Origin: an uncultured Bacteroides sp.
GTDB lineage: Bacteria; Bacteroidota; Bacteroidia; Bacteroidales; Bacteroidaceae
Assembly (NCBI RefSeq): GCF_963678425.1
Contig: NZ_OY782855.1
Span: forward strand, 930,001 to 994,000
Direction of reading: 5' to 3'
DNA length: 64,000 nucleotides
This document shows, in pieces, positions 1 through 7,909 of the stretch; position 1 is the stretch's first letter, and each line of letters starts with the position of its first letter. The position numbers and the translations under genes are program-made. The notes under the pieces were generated by a model. That model saw only the letters and a program-made list of their open reading frames with translations, was not told the origin of the DNA and did not search any database.

Positions 1-812
1 TCAGATTCAATACCCATCAATGACCAGGTTCCTGAGCTTAAATAAGCAAAGTTTTTGTTCTCAGCAGGAACTGCAGCAACAGCAGAAGCTGTATCATGAC
101 CGGCAACAGCAATCACAGGAATATCTCCAAGGCCGGTTTGTTCCTTTACTGATTTAGTAAGTGTTCCAACTAATGTTCCCGGATATACAATATCGTTAAA
201 TATTTCTTTCTTGAGTCCTACCGCATTCAACAATTCAGGCTCAAACTGTTTTGTCTCAGGATTCAGCATCTGAGATGTTGATGCAAATGTATATTCTGTT
301 ACCATCTTTCCTGTTAGCATATATGACAAGGCATCAGGAATAAACAAGATTTTATCTGTAATAGGTAATACTGAAGAATTGTTCTTTTGAATGGTTGCCA
401 ACTGGAACAATGAATTAAAATTCATAATCTGGATACCAGTCAAGCCATATACCTTTTCACGTGGCATTTTCTTGAAGAACTCTTCAGGAGCACCAACAGT
501 ATGTGTATCTCTGTAGCTATAAGGATTACGAAGTATCTCACCATCTTTACCTACACAAACAAAATCCACTCCCCAGGTATCAATACCAATAGAAGTGATT
601 TCAATTTTCTCCTTGGCAACCAGCTTCAGTCCATTAATAATCTCCTGATAAAGAGCAAAGATATCCCAGTAGAAATGACCATTGGCTTCAATAATATTAT
701 TAGGGAAGCGTGTTAATTCTCTTAGTTCAATAGCTCCTTCTTTTACTGTGCCCAGAATTGTGCGACCACTGGTTGCACCCAGATCAACTGCAAAAAAGTT
801 CTTGTTTTTCAT
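1..812 (-). CDS. rhaB: Rhamnulokinase, N-terminal part (cut by window edge)
   Basis: FGGY-family sugar kinase that phosphorylates L-rhamnulose in rhamnose catabolism. The ATG is at 810-812 and the reading frame stays open to base 1, giving about 270 residues; the C-terminal half lies outside the window. The start MKNKNFFAVDLGATSGR carries the family's phosphate-binding DLGATSGR motif. WDIFALYQEI, the SIGIDTWGVDFV stretch and VAGHDTASAVAAVP followed by SSGTWSLMGIES are typical of rhamnulokinase rather than xylulokinase or glycerol kinase. It is transcribed away from the zinc-ribbon gene. The assignment rests on remembered family motifs; the substrate is inferred. Confidence 0.88.
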   Translation of the reverse strand, partial: MKNKNFFAVDLGATSGRTILGTVKEGAIELRELTRFPNNIIEANGHFYWDIFALYQEIINGLKLVAKEKIEITSIGIDTWGVDFVCVGKDGEILRNPYSYRDTHTVGAPEEFFKKMPREKVYGLTGIQIMNFNSLFQLATIQKNNSSVLPITDKILFIPDALSYMLTGKMVTEYTFASTSQMLNPETKQFEPELLNAVGLKKEIFNDIVYPGTLVGTLTKSVKEQTGLGDIPVIAVAGHDTASAVAAVPAENKNFAYLSSGTWSLMGIES

Positions 813-878
813 ATATCTTACTTATCTAATTTAACGTTACTCAATCTATTATTCATGGATTATCAGAAATGTTTGATG

Positions 879-886
879 CAAATGTA
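879..886 (-). promoter_or_regulatory. Candidate -7 element for rhaB
   Basis: The minus strand reads TACATTTG, matching the Bacteroides -7 consensus TAnnTTTG, 67 bases upstream of the rhaB start. No TTTG is seen at the expected -33 spacing, so this is a partial match only. Confidence 0.4.
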
Positions 887-1049
887 TGCTATATATTTAT
901 GAATAAAATTGTCTAATTTGATTTTATGAATGTCAGTTTTGCCTATTAGCTATTTTACAACTTAATAAGGTATACAGAAACTATGTTTCCTTTGCTACGT
1001 TTTTCCAGGATAACTTGTTCATTAACCAGACTTAATAATCTATAAACTA

Positions 1050-1080
1050 TTTGTATATAATAAATATTTATTTAATTTTG
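1050..1080 (+). promoter_or_regulatory. Bacteroides-type promoter of the zinc-ribbon gene
   Basis: TTTG at 1050-1053 and TAATTTTG at 1073-1080 are separated by 19 bases, matching the primary Bacteroides sigma factor consensus (-33 TTTG, -7 TAnnTTTG). The predicted RNA start is about 30 bases before the ATG at 1118. Confidence 0.7.
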
Positions 1081-1117
1081 TACTTCGAAAAATAACAAAA
1101 TTAAATCGTATATAGAT

Positions 1118-2512
1118 ATGTCTTTAATAAAATGTCCCGAATGTGGTGAAACAGTCTCAGACAAGGCTTCCAACTGTCCTCATTGCGGCTTTGGAATAGC
1201 TGAGAATATCGCCCATTGTCCCGAATGTGGTTCCGTTGTTCCCAAGGATGCCGTTGCGTGTCCTAAGTGTGCTTTTCCGTTGCATGAGAAAAAAGTTCAA
1301 AGAAAAGAAGAGGTGGTGGTTAACCAACAACCTAACAACAGGGAGAAAGAGTTGGAATTGCAGCGTATTGAGCCGTCTTTCAGTGACGCTAAAAGATTAT
1401 TTGAAAGCAAAAGCTTTATTGAGGCCTACAACAAGATAAACATCGCCCTGCATGTTTCTCCCAATAATGTTGAGTGCCTGAAGCTTGAAGAATTGATTGT
1501 TGACGGAATAAGGGAAAGTTCCTATAAAAAAGCCAGCGATCTTCTTCAGGATAAACAATATGCAAAAGCATTGGCGGAAATTGACACCGCATTGAATTAT
1601 GCTCCGAACAGTCATAAGCTAATTAACTTGTCTAACGAAGTAAAAAGCGCAAAATCTCGCCGTCGTGTTAGAACCACAGTTCTCATAATCGTTATACTTT
1701 TGGCAATCATAGGAGGCGTGGCATACAGTGTGCATAACTCTTACCTTAAGGATAATGAAGAAAATGCATGGACTGAGGCCAAAGATTCTGCTACAGTTTC
1801 AAGCTTAGAGCACTTTATCGAATTATATCCGGACGGTACCCATTCCATGGAGGCCGAACAGTTACTTGAAGGAATAAAGAAGAAAGATACAGATTATTGG
1901 GATAGAATCTGCCGTTACGGAGATGTTTCTGTGTTTAAGGATTATAAAGAGAAATTCCCTCAGGGACTCTATCTGGTTCAGGCCGACACTAAGATTGATT
2001 CACTGGATTGGTTGCAAGCTGTTCAAAAGAATACGCCTGAAGCTTATTCCAGCTATCTGACCGCTCATCCTCAGGGAACACACTCGATGGATGCTGAAAC
2101 AGCACAGAACAATATAAAGAATACTACTCCAAGCGAAGAAGATATTGATAACGTGAAGACTCTCTTCACTAATTACTATGCAGCTGTTGAAGGAAAAGAT
2201 AATGATGCCGTACTTGAGTTCTTTGAAGCGGTAACACCCCGGTATTATGGGATAACGAATGCTAAAAAAGCTGATATCCTGACCAATTTAAAGAAAATGT
2301 ACAGCAAGGATATTAAACAGTTACATGTAACACTAAATACGGATGGACTTAAGGTTACCAAAGATGCAAGCGGAAATTTCAAAGTAACATTCTCCATTGA
2401 TTGTGAATACGACCGGGATGACGCTAGTCTTCAGACTACTGCAAGTATGATAGTCAATGCAGTGGTAAATCCGAATCAAAAGATTACATCCATTACTTCT
2501 AAAAAGAAGTAA
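1118..2512 (+). CDS. Double zinc-ribbon, single-pass membrane protein
   Basis: 464 residues. Residues 1-56 hold two zinc-ribbon modules (CPECG...CPHCG and CPECG...CPKC, eight cysteines). Residues about 80-180 are helical and TPR-like (AKRLFESKSFIEAYNKINIAL, then DLLQDKQYAKALAEIDTAL). A membrane helix follows near residues 187-206. The outer part repeats a short motif (FIELYPDGTHSMEAE, then YLTAHPQGTHSMDAE), and the C-terminal 120 residues look like an NTF2-like or DUF4878-like fold. Similar zinc-ribbon/TPR/TM proteins occur in Bacteroidota without an assigned role. It has its own promoter and terminator, so it is probably monocistronic. A role in sensing or scaffolding at the membrane would be a guess. 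Confidence 0.85.
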   Translation: MSLIKCPECGETVSDKASNCPHCGFGIAENIAHCPECGSVVPKDAVACPKCAFPLHEKKVQRKEEVVVNQQPNNREKELELQRIEPSFSDAKRLFESKSFIEAYNKINIALHVSPNNVECLKLEELIVDGIRESSYKKASDLLQDKQYAKALAEIDTALNYAPNSHKLINLSNEVKSAKSRRRVRTTVLIIVILLAIIGGVAYSVHNSYLKDNEENAWTEAKDSATVSSLEHFIELYPDGTHSMEAEQLLEGIKKKDTDYWDRICRYGDVSVFKDYKEKFPQGLYLVQADTKIDSLDWLQAVQKNTPEAYSSYLTAHPQGTHSMDAETAQNNIKNTTPSEEDIDNVKTLFTNYYAAVEGKDNDAVLEFFEAVTPRYYGITNAKKADILTNLKKMYSKDIKQLHVTLNTDGLKVTKDASGNFKVTFSIDCEYDRDDASLQTTASMIVNAVVNPNQKITSITSKKK

Positions 2513-2561
2513 TGGCACTGATTTATTTCTGAATCATTTGACAATAAACCTATTATAACAA

Positions 2562-2587
2562 AGAGAGAGGGCTTCGGTCCTCTCTCT
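2562..2587 (+). terminator. UUCG-capped terminator of the zinc-ribbon gene
   Basis: AGAGAGAGG (2562-2570) pairs with CCTCTCTCT (2579-2587). The stem extends by G-U and C-G pairs to a C(TTCG)G tetraloop and is followed by a T-rich stretch. It lies 49 bases after the stop codon. Confidence 0.8.
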
Positions 2588-2806
2588 GTTTGCTTATACC
2601 ACTCCCCTTTTTACGATTTCTCCCAGGCTTCTCCCTGCTCTACATGGCTTAATATAAAAACTATAAAGCCCATTTCAATTTAGCTAATAAATGATTACTT
2701 TAAATTTATTCAGCATTTCTTTTTTAACGAACTATTCTCATTCATTATTTGTTTTAACCTATACAATATATACAATATTAACGTGCAACTTTGAATTGCT
2801 GGTTCC

Positions 2807-2814
2807 TACGTTTG
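2807..2814 (+). promoter_or_regulatory. Candidate -7 element of the BspA-like gene
   Basis: TACGTTTG matches TAnnTTTG, 57 bases before the ATG at 2872. The nearest upstream TTTG (2790-2793) is only 13 bases away, shorter than the usual spacing, so support is weak. Confidence 0.35.
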
Positions 2815-2871
2815 ATTATTATATTTATACCTACCTGAAGGAACAGGGAAGGAAGCTATAATTTATTTATC

Positions 2872-4089
2872 ATGAAAAGATGTGTTGCTTCTAAATGCCT
2901 TTTAGTAGCAAGATGCTTGTTACTAAGTTTAGGATTGCATGCCCAGGCTGCCCCGTCTGTTACTCTGAATGTAACACCAGGTAATCTGGATGCTCTTCTG
3001 GGAACGAATAAAGATATAGTTAAGAATTTAAATCTCCACGGCGATATTAATGGAGACGATATTGCCACAATACGTAACATGGAAAAACTATCTGTGCTTG
3101 ATATGGAAAATGTAAATATTATAGGCGGAAAAGAATTTCCAGTTACCATCGAAAATCAAAATTACAATGTAGGTACCATAGATAATCAGATACCCATTTA
3201 CATGTTCCATTCCTTGAGAAATATTACATCTATCACAATTCCTAATAGCATAACATCCATTGGGCGACAGGCATTTGAGAACTGTACCTCATTAAAGGAA
3301 TTCATAGTTCTGGAAGGTAACACTACATATTGTTCCGTAGAGGGCATTCTATTAAGTAAAGACAAATCAAGACTGATAGCCTATCCCAATGCAAAATCAC
3401 AGTTCTGTGTCATCCCGGATTTTATAACTTCTATTGAAGAATGGGCTTTTGCCGGTTGCACAGGATTAAAATCTGTAATTATTGGCAATAAAGCAACTCC
3501 GGTTATTCCAGTTTGTGGTGGGAGTGTTTTTGACTGGTGTTCAGAGCTAAAAGAAATCATTGTTTCAAAAGAAAATCCTGGTTTTATAGATATTGATGGC
3601 GTGCTATTCAATAAAGATAAAACTGAATTAGTAGCCTACCCCAATGCAAAATCAACTACTTACACCATTCCAGACAATGTATTATCAATTGGCAGAACAG
3701 CTTTTTATTATTGCACAAAGCTAACTTCCGTTATTATTCCCAATAGCGTAACTTCAATTGGCAATAAGGCTTTTGGTTATACCAGTTTAACCTCAATCAC
3801 TATTCCGGAGAGCGTTGTTTCAATTGGTAAAATGGCTTTCTGTGGATGTACAAAACTAACCTCAATTACTATTCCAGGTAGCGTTGCCTCTATTAAAGAA
3901 GGTGCTTTCTGGGATTGTACCGGATTGAAAGAAATCCACTGCAAAAATATGAAACCCTTAAAGAAACATATGTTCCCGTTCGATTACATGGACAAGAAAA
4001 CATGTAAGCTATATGTTCCAAAAGGTTCGTTAGCAGCCTATAAGAAAGCGAAAGTATGGAATGAGTTTGAAACTATCATTGAAGAATAA
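2872..4089 (+). CDS. BspA-type leucine-rich repeat secreted protein
   Basis: 405 residues. The N-terminus MKRCVASKCLLVARCLLLSL, ending in an AQA-like site, looks like a Sec signal peptide. From about residue 110 the protein is built of repeats of about 23 residues of the form SLTSITIPxSVxSIGxxAFxxCTxL, the LRR_5 / BspA (TpLRR) family. Two inserts read GVLFNKDKTELVAYPNAKS or close to it. The end (CKLYVPKGSLAAYKKAKVWNEF) is the usual C-cap of such proteins. BspA-like proteins are exported and often bind host or matrix proteins; the ligand here is unknown. It is monocistronic and flanked by its own terminator. No C-terminal sorting domain is visible. Confidence 0.9.
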   Translation: MKRCVASKCLLVARCLLLSLGLHAQAAPSVTLNVTPGNLDALLGTNKDIVKNLNLHGDINGDDIATIRNMEKLSVLDMENVNIIGGKEFPVTIENQNYNVGTIDNQIPIYMFHSLRNITSITIPNSITSIGRQAFENCTSLKEFIVLEGNTTYCSVEGILLSKDKSRLIAYPNAKSQFCVIPDFITSIEEWAFAGCTGLKSVIIGNKATPVIPVCGGSVFDWCSELKEIIVSKENPGFIDIDGVLFNKDKTELVAYPNAKSTTYTIPDNVLSIGRTAFYYCTKLTSVIIPNSVTSIGNKAFGYTSLTSITIPESVVSIGKMAFCGCTKLTSITIPGSVASIKEGAFWDCTGLKEIHCKNMKPLKKHMFPFDYMDKKTCKLYVPKGSLAAYKKAKVWNEFETIIEE

Positions 4090-4110
4090 ACAATCGCTAT
4101 GAATAAAACA

Positions 4111-4146
4111 GAAGTCGGCAAAAGAGTTGTTTCAATTGCCGACTTC
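4111..4146 (+). terminator. Terminator after the BspA-like gene
   Basis: GAAGTCGGCAA (4111-4121) pairs perfectly with TTGCCGACTTC (4136-4146), giving an 11-bp stem with a 14-base loop followed by TTGCTTTAATT. It lies 21 bases after the stop, and the opposite-strand gene ends at 4186. Confidence 0.75.
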
Positions 4147-4185
4147 TTGCTTTAATTATGCTAGATCCTTAATTATACCTTCAGA

Positions 4186-4659
4186 CTATGCAGAAATCAG
4201 CAATTTCTCTAATATCCCGCTTTGATCTACATTATTTTCGGGATTCTTACAATAATCGAGCAAAAGAGAAATCGCATTTTTACAAATTCCATTTCCGTCT
4301 TTTAATTTATCTCTGTTCTCCAAAACAAACTTTGCAGCACATGCAAAGTAAATACTTAACAGAGACAAATTGGATCTGATAATTTTGCTGGCTGTTTTGC
4401 ATATATTGAACGTAAAATCAGGAGTACCGGAAACCCAAAGAAATAAAAAATGTTCTGCATACTCTCTGTTTAAATTAGTTCTGTCTAAGGGAGTTGATAT
4501 TAAATAATTAGCGCATTCAAGTACTTTATTCTCAGCATCAGAATAGTCAGTTTTCCAATTGAACTGAACGTCTTTTAACTGCGAAAAATCCTGCGAATAA
4601 CTTTTTGCCGTACAGCAAACAGACAGGATAGACGAATTAAGCACATTTGTCGTTTTCAT
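4186..4659 (-). CDS. Small exported hypothetical protein
   Basis: 157 residues, not recognised. The N-terminus (MKTTNVLNSSILSVCCTAKSYSQ) could be a poor signal peptide. The rest is mostly helical and polar (DAENKVLECANYLISTPLDR, then ASKIIRSNLSLLSIYFACAAKFV), with an SLLLDYCKNPEN stretch near the C-terminus. No catalytic motif is visible. It is probably a real gene because a well-formed Bacteroides promoter lies 40 bases upstream on the same strand. It converges on the BspA-like gene and shares no operon. Confidence 0.7.
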   Translation of the reverse strand: MKTTNVLNSSILSVCCTAKSYSQDFSQLKDVQFNWKTDYSDAENKVLECANYLISTPLDRTNLNREYAEHFLFLWVSGTPDFTFNICKTASKIIRSNLSLLSIYFACAAKFVLENRDKLKDGNGICKNAISLLLDYCKNPENNVDQSGILEKLLISA

Positions 4660-4698
4660 AAGGTTTGATATTAAATAATTTATTGTTTAAGCGATAAA

Positions 4699-4730
4699 CA
4701 AAAGTAATAGATTGCAATAGAATGGTCAAA
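4699..4730 (-). promoter_or_regulatory. Promoter of the 157-residue protein
   Basis: On the minus strand, TTTG (complement of 4727-4730) and TACTTTTG (complement of 4699-4706) are 20 bases apart, close to the Bacteroides consensus. The predicted RNA leader is about 33 bases. Confidence 0.65.
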
Positions 4731-5057
4731 AAATACGTTGGACAAGTTTAAATCATATAAAATATTGGTTATAAGCGAATTAATTATAAATAAAGTTCAA
4801 TTCCGCGACTTAAAAATTGGACATTTTATTCTTGAGAACATAAAAAAGACAAGAATCGTCCTAAAAAGGCTCTATTATATTCTCACCAGAATTATACTAA
4901 AAACAAAACCGCAATGTATCTTTAGTGCATTACTTGAAACTGGAATTCCAAGAAATATTATACACAAAATATTTGCAGTTACATAGAATCAATAGAGCTT
5001 TCAGCTTTATCTTGAATCAAGAATTCAATCTTTGAACTAAAAAAATATCGTAATTTG

Positions 5058-5088
5058 TTTGCGGTTTAAAACAAAGTCATTATATTTG
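5058..5088 (+). promoter_or_regulatory. Promoter of the trp operon
   Basis: TTTG at 5058-5061 and TATATTTG at 5081-5088 have exactly 19 bases between them, a full match to the Bacteroides consensus. The predicted RNA start near 5095 places the leader peptide ATG about 17 bases into the transcript. Confidence 0.8.
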
Positions 5089-5111
5089 CAGCCATAAACA
5101 AACAAATCGTA

Positions 5112-5171
5112 ATGAAAACAATTTTAGTAAATACATGTTGGTGGCGCTTCTTACAACCTCGAAAGTCGTAA
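5112..5171 (+). CDS. trpL: Putative trp operon leader peptide with tandem Trp codons
   Basis: A 19-codon frame, ATG at 5112 and TAA at 5169, encodes MKTILVNTCWWRFLQPRKS. The two adjacent TGG codons (5139-5144) lie midway, as expected if ribosome stalling at low charged tRNA-Trp controls downstream RNA folding. Just after them, GCTTCTTAC (5146-5154) can pair with GTAAGGAAGC (5167-5176) with one bulge, a candidate pause hairpin covering the stop codon. A strong terminator follows at 5222. The peptide is seen in the sequence; its attenuation role is inferred by analogy with enterobacterial trpL. No sequence match to proteobacterial leaders is implied. Confidence 0.8.
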   Translation: MKTILVNTCWWRFLQPRKS

Positions 5172-5221
5172 GGAAGCAGTACTCGTGTATATATACTAAA
5201 ATTAATTTTAAGGATATTTTT

Positions 5222-5259
5222 AAGAGGCCTGTCGCACCTGCGACAGGCCTCTTTTTTTT
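5222..5259 (+). terminator. trp attenuator (leader terminator)
   Basis: AAGAGGCCTGTCGC (5222-5235) pairs with GCGACAGGCCTCTT (5240-5253) around a four-base loop, and the run of eight T occupies 5252-5259. It sits between the leader peptide stop and the trpB start, so readthrough is required for operon expression. The competing antiterminator fold is not obvious by eye. Confidence 0.88.
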
Positions 5260-5292
5260 ACGCTAATTTAAAAAAACTAAAAAATAAAAGTG

Positions 5293-6477
5293 ATGAAAAC
5301 GTATCTAGTCAACGAAGAAGGTTATTATGGTGAGTTCGGTGGAGCTTATGTTCCTGAGATTCTCTACAAGTGTGTGGAAGATTTAAAAAACAACTATCTG
5401 GAGATTATCGAAAGCGAAGATTTTAAACAGGAGTTTAATGCTTTACTTAAGGATTATGTAGGACGTCCCTCCCCACTCTATCTGGCTAAACGCCTTTCGG
5501 CTCAGTATGGCTGCAAAATTTATCTGAAAAGAGAAGACCTTAATCACACAGGAGCCCACAAGATTAACAATGCAATTGGGCAGATTCTTCTGGCACGCCG
5601 CATGGGGAAAAAGCGGATTATTGCAGAAACCGGTGCCGGTCAGCATGGAGTGGCTACAGCTACTGTCTGCGCACTGATGAACATGGAGTGCATCGTCTAT
5701 ATGGGCAAAACAGATGTAGAACGTCAGCATGCAAATGTACAGAGAATGAAGATGCTGGGAGCTACAGTTCGTCCCGTCACTTCTGGAAACATGACTTTAA
5801 AGGATGCCACCAATGAGGCTATCCGCGACTGGTGTTGTCATCCTTCGGATACTTACTATTTAATTGGTTCTACAGTAGGTCCTCATCCTTATCCGGATAT
5901 GGTTGCCCGTCTGCAATCGGTTATCAGCGAAGAGATAAAAAAACAGTTATTGGAACAGGAAGGACGTGATTATCCTGATTATCTGATTGCCTGCGTAGGT
6001 GGAGGAAGCAATGCTGCAGGAACCATATACCATTATATTGATGATGAACGAGTAAAGATTGTTTTGGCCGAAGCCGGAGGTAAGGGTATTGAAACAGGAA
6101 TGTCTGCTGCCACTATCCAACTTGGAAAAATGGGAATCATTCATGGAGCTCAGACACTGGTCATGCAAAGTGAAGACGGACAAATAGAAGAACCATACTC
6201 CATCTCAGCCGGACTGGATTATCCCGGTATCGGACCTATGCATGCAAACCTTGCTACCGAACATCGTGCCACAATACTTGCCATCAATGATGACGAAGCT
6301 GTAAAAGCAGCATTTGAACTGACCCAGATTGAGGGGATCATTCCAGCACTGGAATCGGCTCATGCACTGGGTGCTTTAAGCAAACTGAAATTTAAACCGG
6401 AAGATGTAGTAGTGCTTACCGTTTCAGGCCGTGGAGACAAGGATATGGATACTTATATTGGATTTATGAACGACTAA
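5293..6477 (+). CDS. trpB: Tryptophan synthase beta chain
   Basis: 394 residues from the ATG at 5293; a GTG one codon earlier is possible but less likely. The enzyme condenses indole with L-serine using pyridoxal phosphate. HTGAHKINNA (residues 85-94) has the PLP lysine at 90, and CVGGGSNAAG near residue 230 is the phosphate-binding glycine loop. GPHPYPDMV and the C-terminal VVLTVSGRGDKD are standard TrpB1 features, and the length is normal. It is the first structural gene after the attenuator, as is usual in Bacteroides but unlike the enteric order. Its partner trpA is last in the operon. Twelve bases separate it from trpE. Confidence 0.97.
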   Translation: MKTYLVNEEGYYGEFGGAYVPEILYKCVEDLKNNYLEIIESEDFKQEFNALLKDYVGRPSPLYLAKRLSAQYGCKIYLKREDLNHTGAHKINNAIGQILLARRMGKKRIIAETGAGQHGVATATVCALMNMECIVYMGKTDVERQHANVQRMKMLGATVRPVTSGNMTLKDATNEAIRDWCCHPSDTYYLIGSTVGPHPYPDMVARLQSVISEEIKKQLLEQEGRDYPDYLIACVGGGSNAAGTIYHYIDDERVKIVLAEAGGKGIETGMSAATIQLGKMGIIHGAQTLVMQSEDGQIEEPYSISAGLDYPGIGPMHANLATEHRATILAINDDEAVKAAFELTQIEGIIPALESAHALGALSKLKFKPEDVVVLTVSGRGDKDMDTYIGFMND

Positions 6478-6489
6478 AAAGAAGATAAA

Positions 6490-7896
6490 ATGAAAACATA
6501 TAATTTTAGAACTATTAGCAAAACTGTACTGAGCGATCTGCATACTCCCGTAAGTGTTTACCTGAAAGTACGGGATATTTATCCTGAATCGGCTTTACTC
6601 GAAAGCTCGGATTTCCACGGAAATGTGAACAGTCACTCGTATATTGCATTAAAACCTCTGGCCAGCATCGGGGTAAACAGCAATGTATGCACATCCCGCT
6701 TCCCTGATAACTCAGAACTGAAAGAAGATATCACGGATCAGTTCACAGTAGCCGATGCTCTGAACAGCTTTATCGGCAAACTGAATGTAACAGGCGACGA
6801 CAAAGATTCCTGCGGTCTGTATGGCTATACATCTTTCAACGCAGTACGTTACTTTGAACACATACCCGTACAGGAATCTCACGATGCAAAGAATGATGCA
6901 CCCGACTTGCTTTATATCCTTTATAAATATGTACTAATCTTTAATCACTTCAAGAACGAACTTACTCTGGTAGAATTACTGCAGGATGGCGAAAGCAGCG
7001 ATATTGAAAAACTGGAAACAATTCTTGAGAACCGTAACTTTGCTTCGTATAACTTCTCAACCAAAGGAGAAGAAAAAAGTCCGATTACTGATGAAGAGTA
7101 CAAATCATACGTTCGTCAGGGAGTAGCCCACTGCCTTCGTGGAGATGTTTTCCAGATTGTTCTTTCCCGCCGCTTCATTCAACCCTATACCGGAGACGAT
7201 TTTAAGGTATATCGTGCTCTTCGTTCCATAAACCCCTCTCCTTACTTGTTCTATTTTGATTTCGGAGGTTTCCGTATCTTCGGTTCTTCTCCCGAAACAC
7301 ATTGCAAAGTGGCAGGTAATCTTGCAAGCATTGACCCCATAGCAGGGACTACCCGCCGCACAGGAGATGTAACAAAAGATAAGCAGTTAGTAGAAGCTCT
7401 TCTGGCCGATCCAAAAGAAAATGCAGAACACGTAATGCTGGTAGATCTTGCCCGTAACGACCTGAGCCGTAACGCTCACAAGGTAAAGGTGGATTTCTAT
7501 AAAGAGGTGCAATATTACAGTCACGTAATTCACCTGGTATCTCGTGTAAGCGGCGAACTCAACGAAGGCGCCAATGCAGTAAAGACATTCATTGATACTT
7601 TCCCTGCCGGTACACTCTCCGGAGCTCCAAAGGTACGGGCCATGCAGCTGATTTCAGAAATAGAAAGCCATGCGCGTGGTGCATACGGCGGCTGCATCGG
7701 ATTCATCGGACTGAACGGCGATCTGAATCAGGCTATCACCATTCGTTCTTTCGTTAGCCGTAACAACGAACTCTGGTATCAGGCCGGAGCGGGAATTGTG
7801 GCTAAAAGTAATGATGAAAACGAACTTCAGGAGGTTAACAATAAACTGGGTGCACTGAAAAAAGCTATCGACCTGGCTTGCACACTAAAAAACTAA
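6490..7896 (+). CDS. trpE: Anthranilate synthase component I
   Basis: 468 residues. The chorismate-binding subunit makes anthranilate from chorismate and ammonia supplied by TrpG. The C-terminal chorismate-binding domain (about residues 190-460) shows QIVLSRRF, FGSSPETHCKV, DPIAGTTRRTGD, EHVMLVDLARNDLSR, the PAGTLSGAPKVRAM signature and YGGCIGFIGLNGDLNQAITIR. The N-terminal domain has LLESSDFHGNVNSHSYIAL, which fits the Trp feedback site region (LLES). PIAGTRRRG-type motifs are shared with PabB, but the adjacent trpG and trp genes settle the role. It is 13 bases from trpG. Confidence 0.96.
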   Translation: MKTYNFRTISKTVLSDLHTPVSVYLKVRDIYPESALLESSDFHGNVNSHSYIALKPLASIGVNSNVCTSRFPDNSELKEDITDQFTVADALNSFIGKLNVTGDDKDSCGLYGYTSFNAVRYFEHIPVQESHDAKNDAPDLLYILYKYVLIFNHFKNELTLVELLQDGESSDIEKLETILENRNFASYNFSTKGEEKSPITDEEYKSYVRQGVAHCLRGDVFQIVLSRRFIQPYTGDDFKVYRALRSINPSPYLFYFDFGGFRIFGSSPETHCKVAGNLASIDPIAGTTRRTGDVTKDKQLVEALLADPKENAEHVMLVDLARNDLSRNAHKVKVDFYKEVQYYSHVIHLVSRVSGELNEGANAVKTFIDTFPAGTLSGAPKVRAMQLISEIESHARGAYGGCIGFIGLNGDLNQAITIRSFVSRNNELWYQAGAGIVAKSNDENELQEVNNKLGALKKAIDLACTLKN

Positions 7897-7909
7897 ATAC
7901 ACAGAACTT

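Larger units (their letters stand above)
813..1117. other. Divergent intergenic region, rhaB / zinc-ribbon gene
   Basis: 305 AT-rich bases between two divergent starts. They hold a candidate -7 element for rhaB on the minus strand and a full consensus promoter for the rightward gene. No open reading frame with coding character was seen. Confidence 0.6.
2513..2871. other. Intergenic region with terminator and candidate promoter
   Basis: 359 bases holding the terminator of the zinc-ribbon gene at its left end and a possible -7 element for the BspA-like gene at its right end. The middle is AT-rich with no recognisable gene. Confidence 0.55.
4660..5111. other. AT-rich intergenic region before the trp leader
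   Basis: 452 bases carrying the leftward promoter of the 157-residue protein and the trp promoter. The middle (about 4735-5040) has only a TTG-start frame of 82 codons that lacks coding character. I see no gene there. Confidence 0.6.

Noticed and set aside
501..716. 71-codon rightward frame
   Set aside because: It is the antisense shadow of rhaB, whose frame is open and carries family motifs across the same bases.
3205..3950. Repeated protein motifs in the BspA-like gene as a DNA repeat array
   Set aside because: The repeats are at protein level (leucine-rich units) with divergent DNA, as expected of the family, and do not form a CRISPR-like or tandem DNA array.
4738..4986. 82-codon rightward frame between the exported protein and the trp promoter
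   Set aside because: It starts with TTG, lies in a very AT-rich stretch, overlaps the leftward promoter region and has no domain, signal or upstream promoter.
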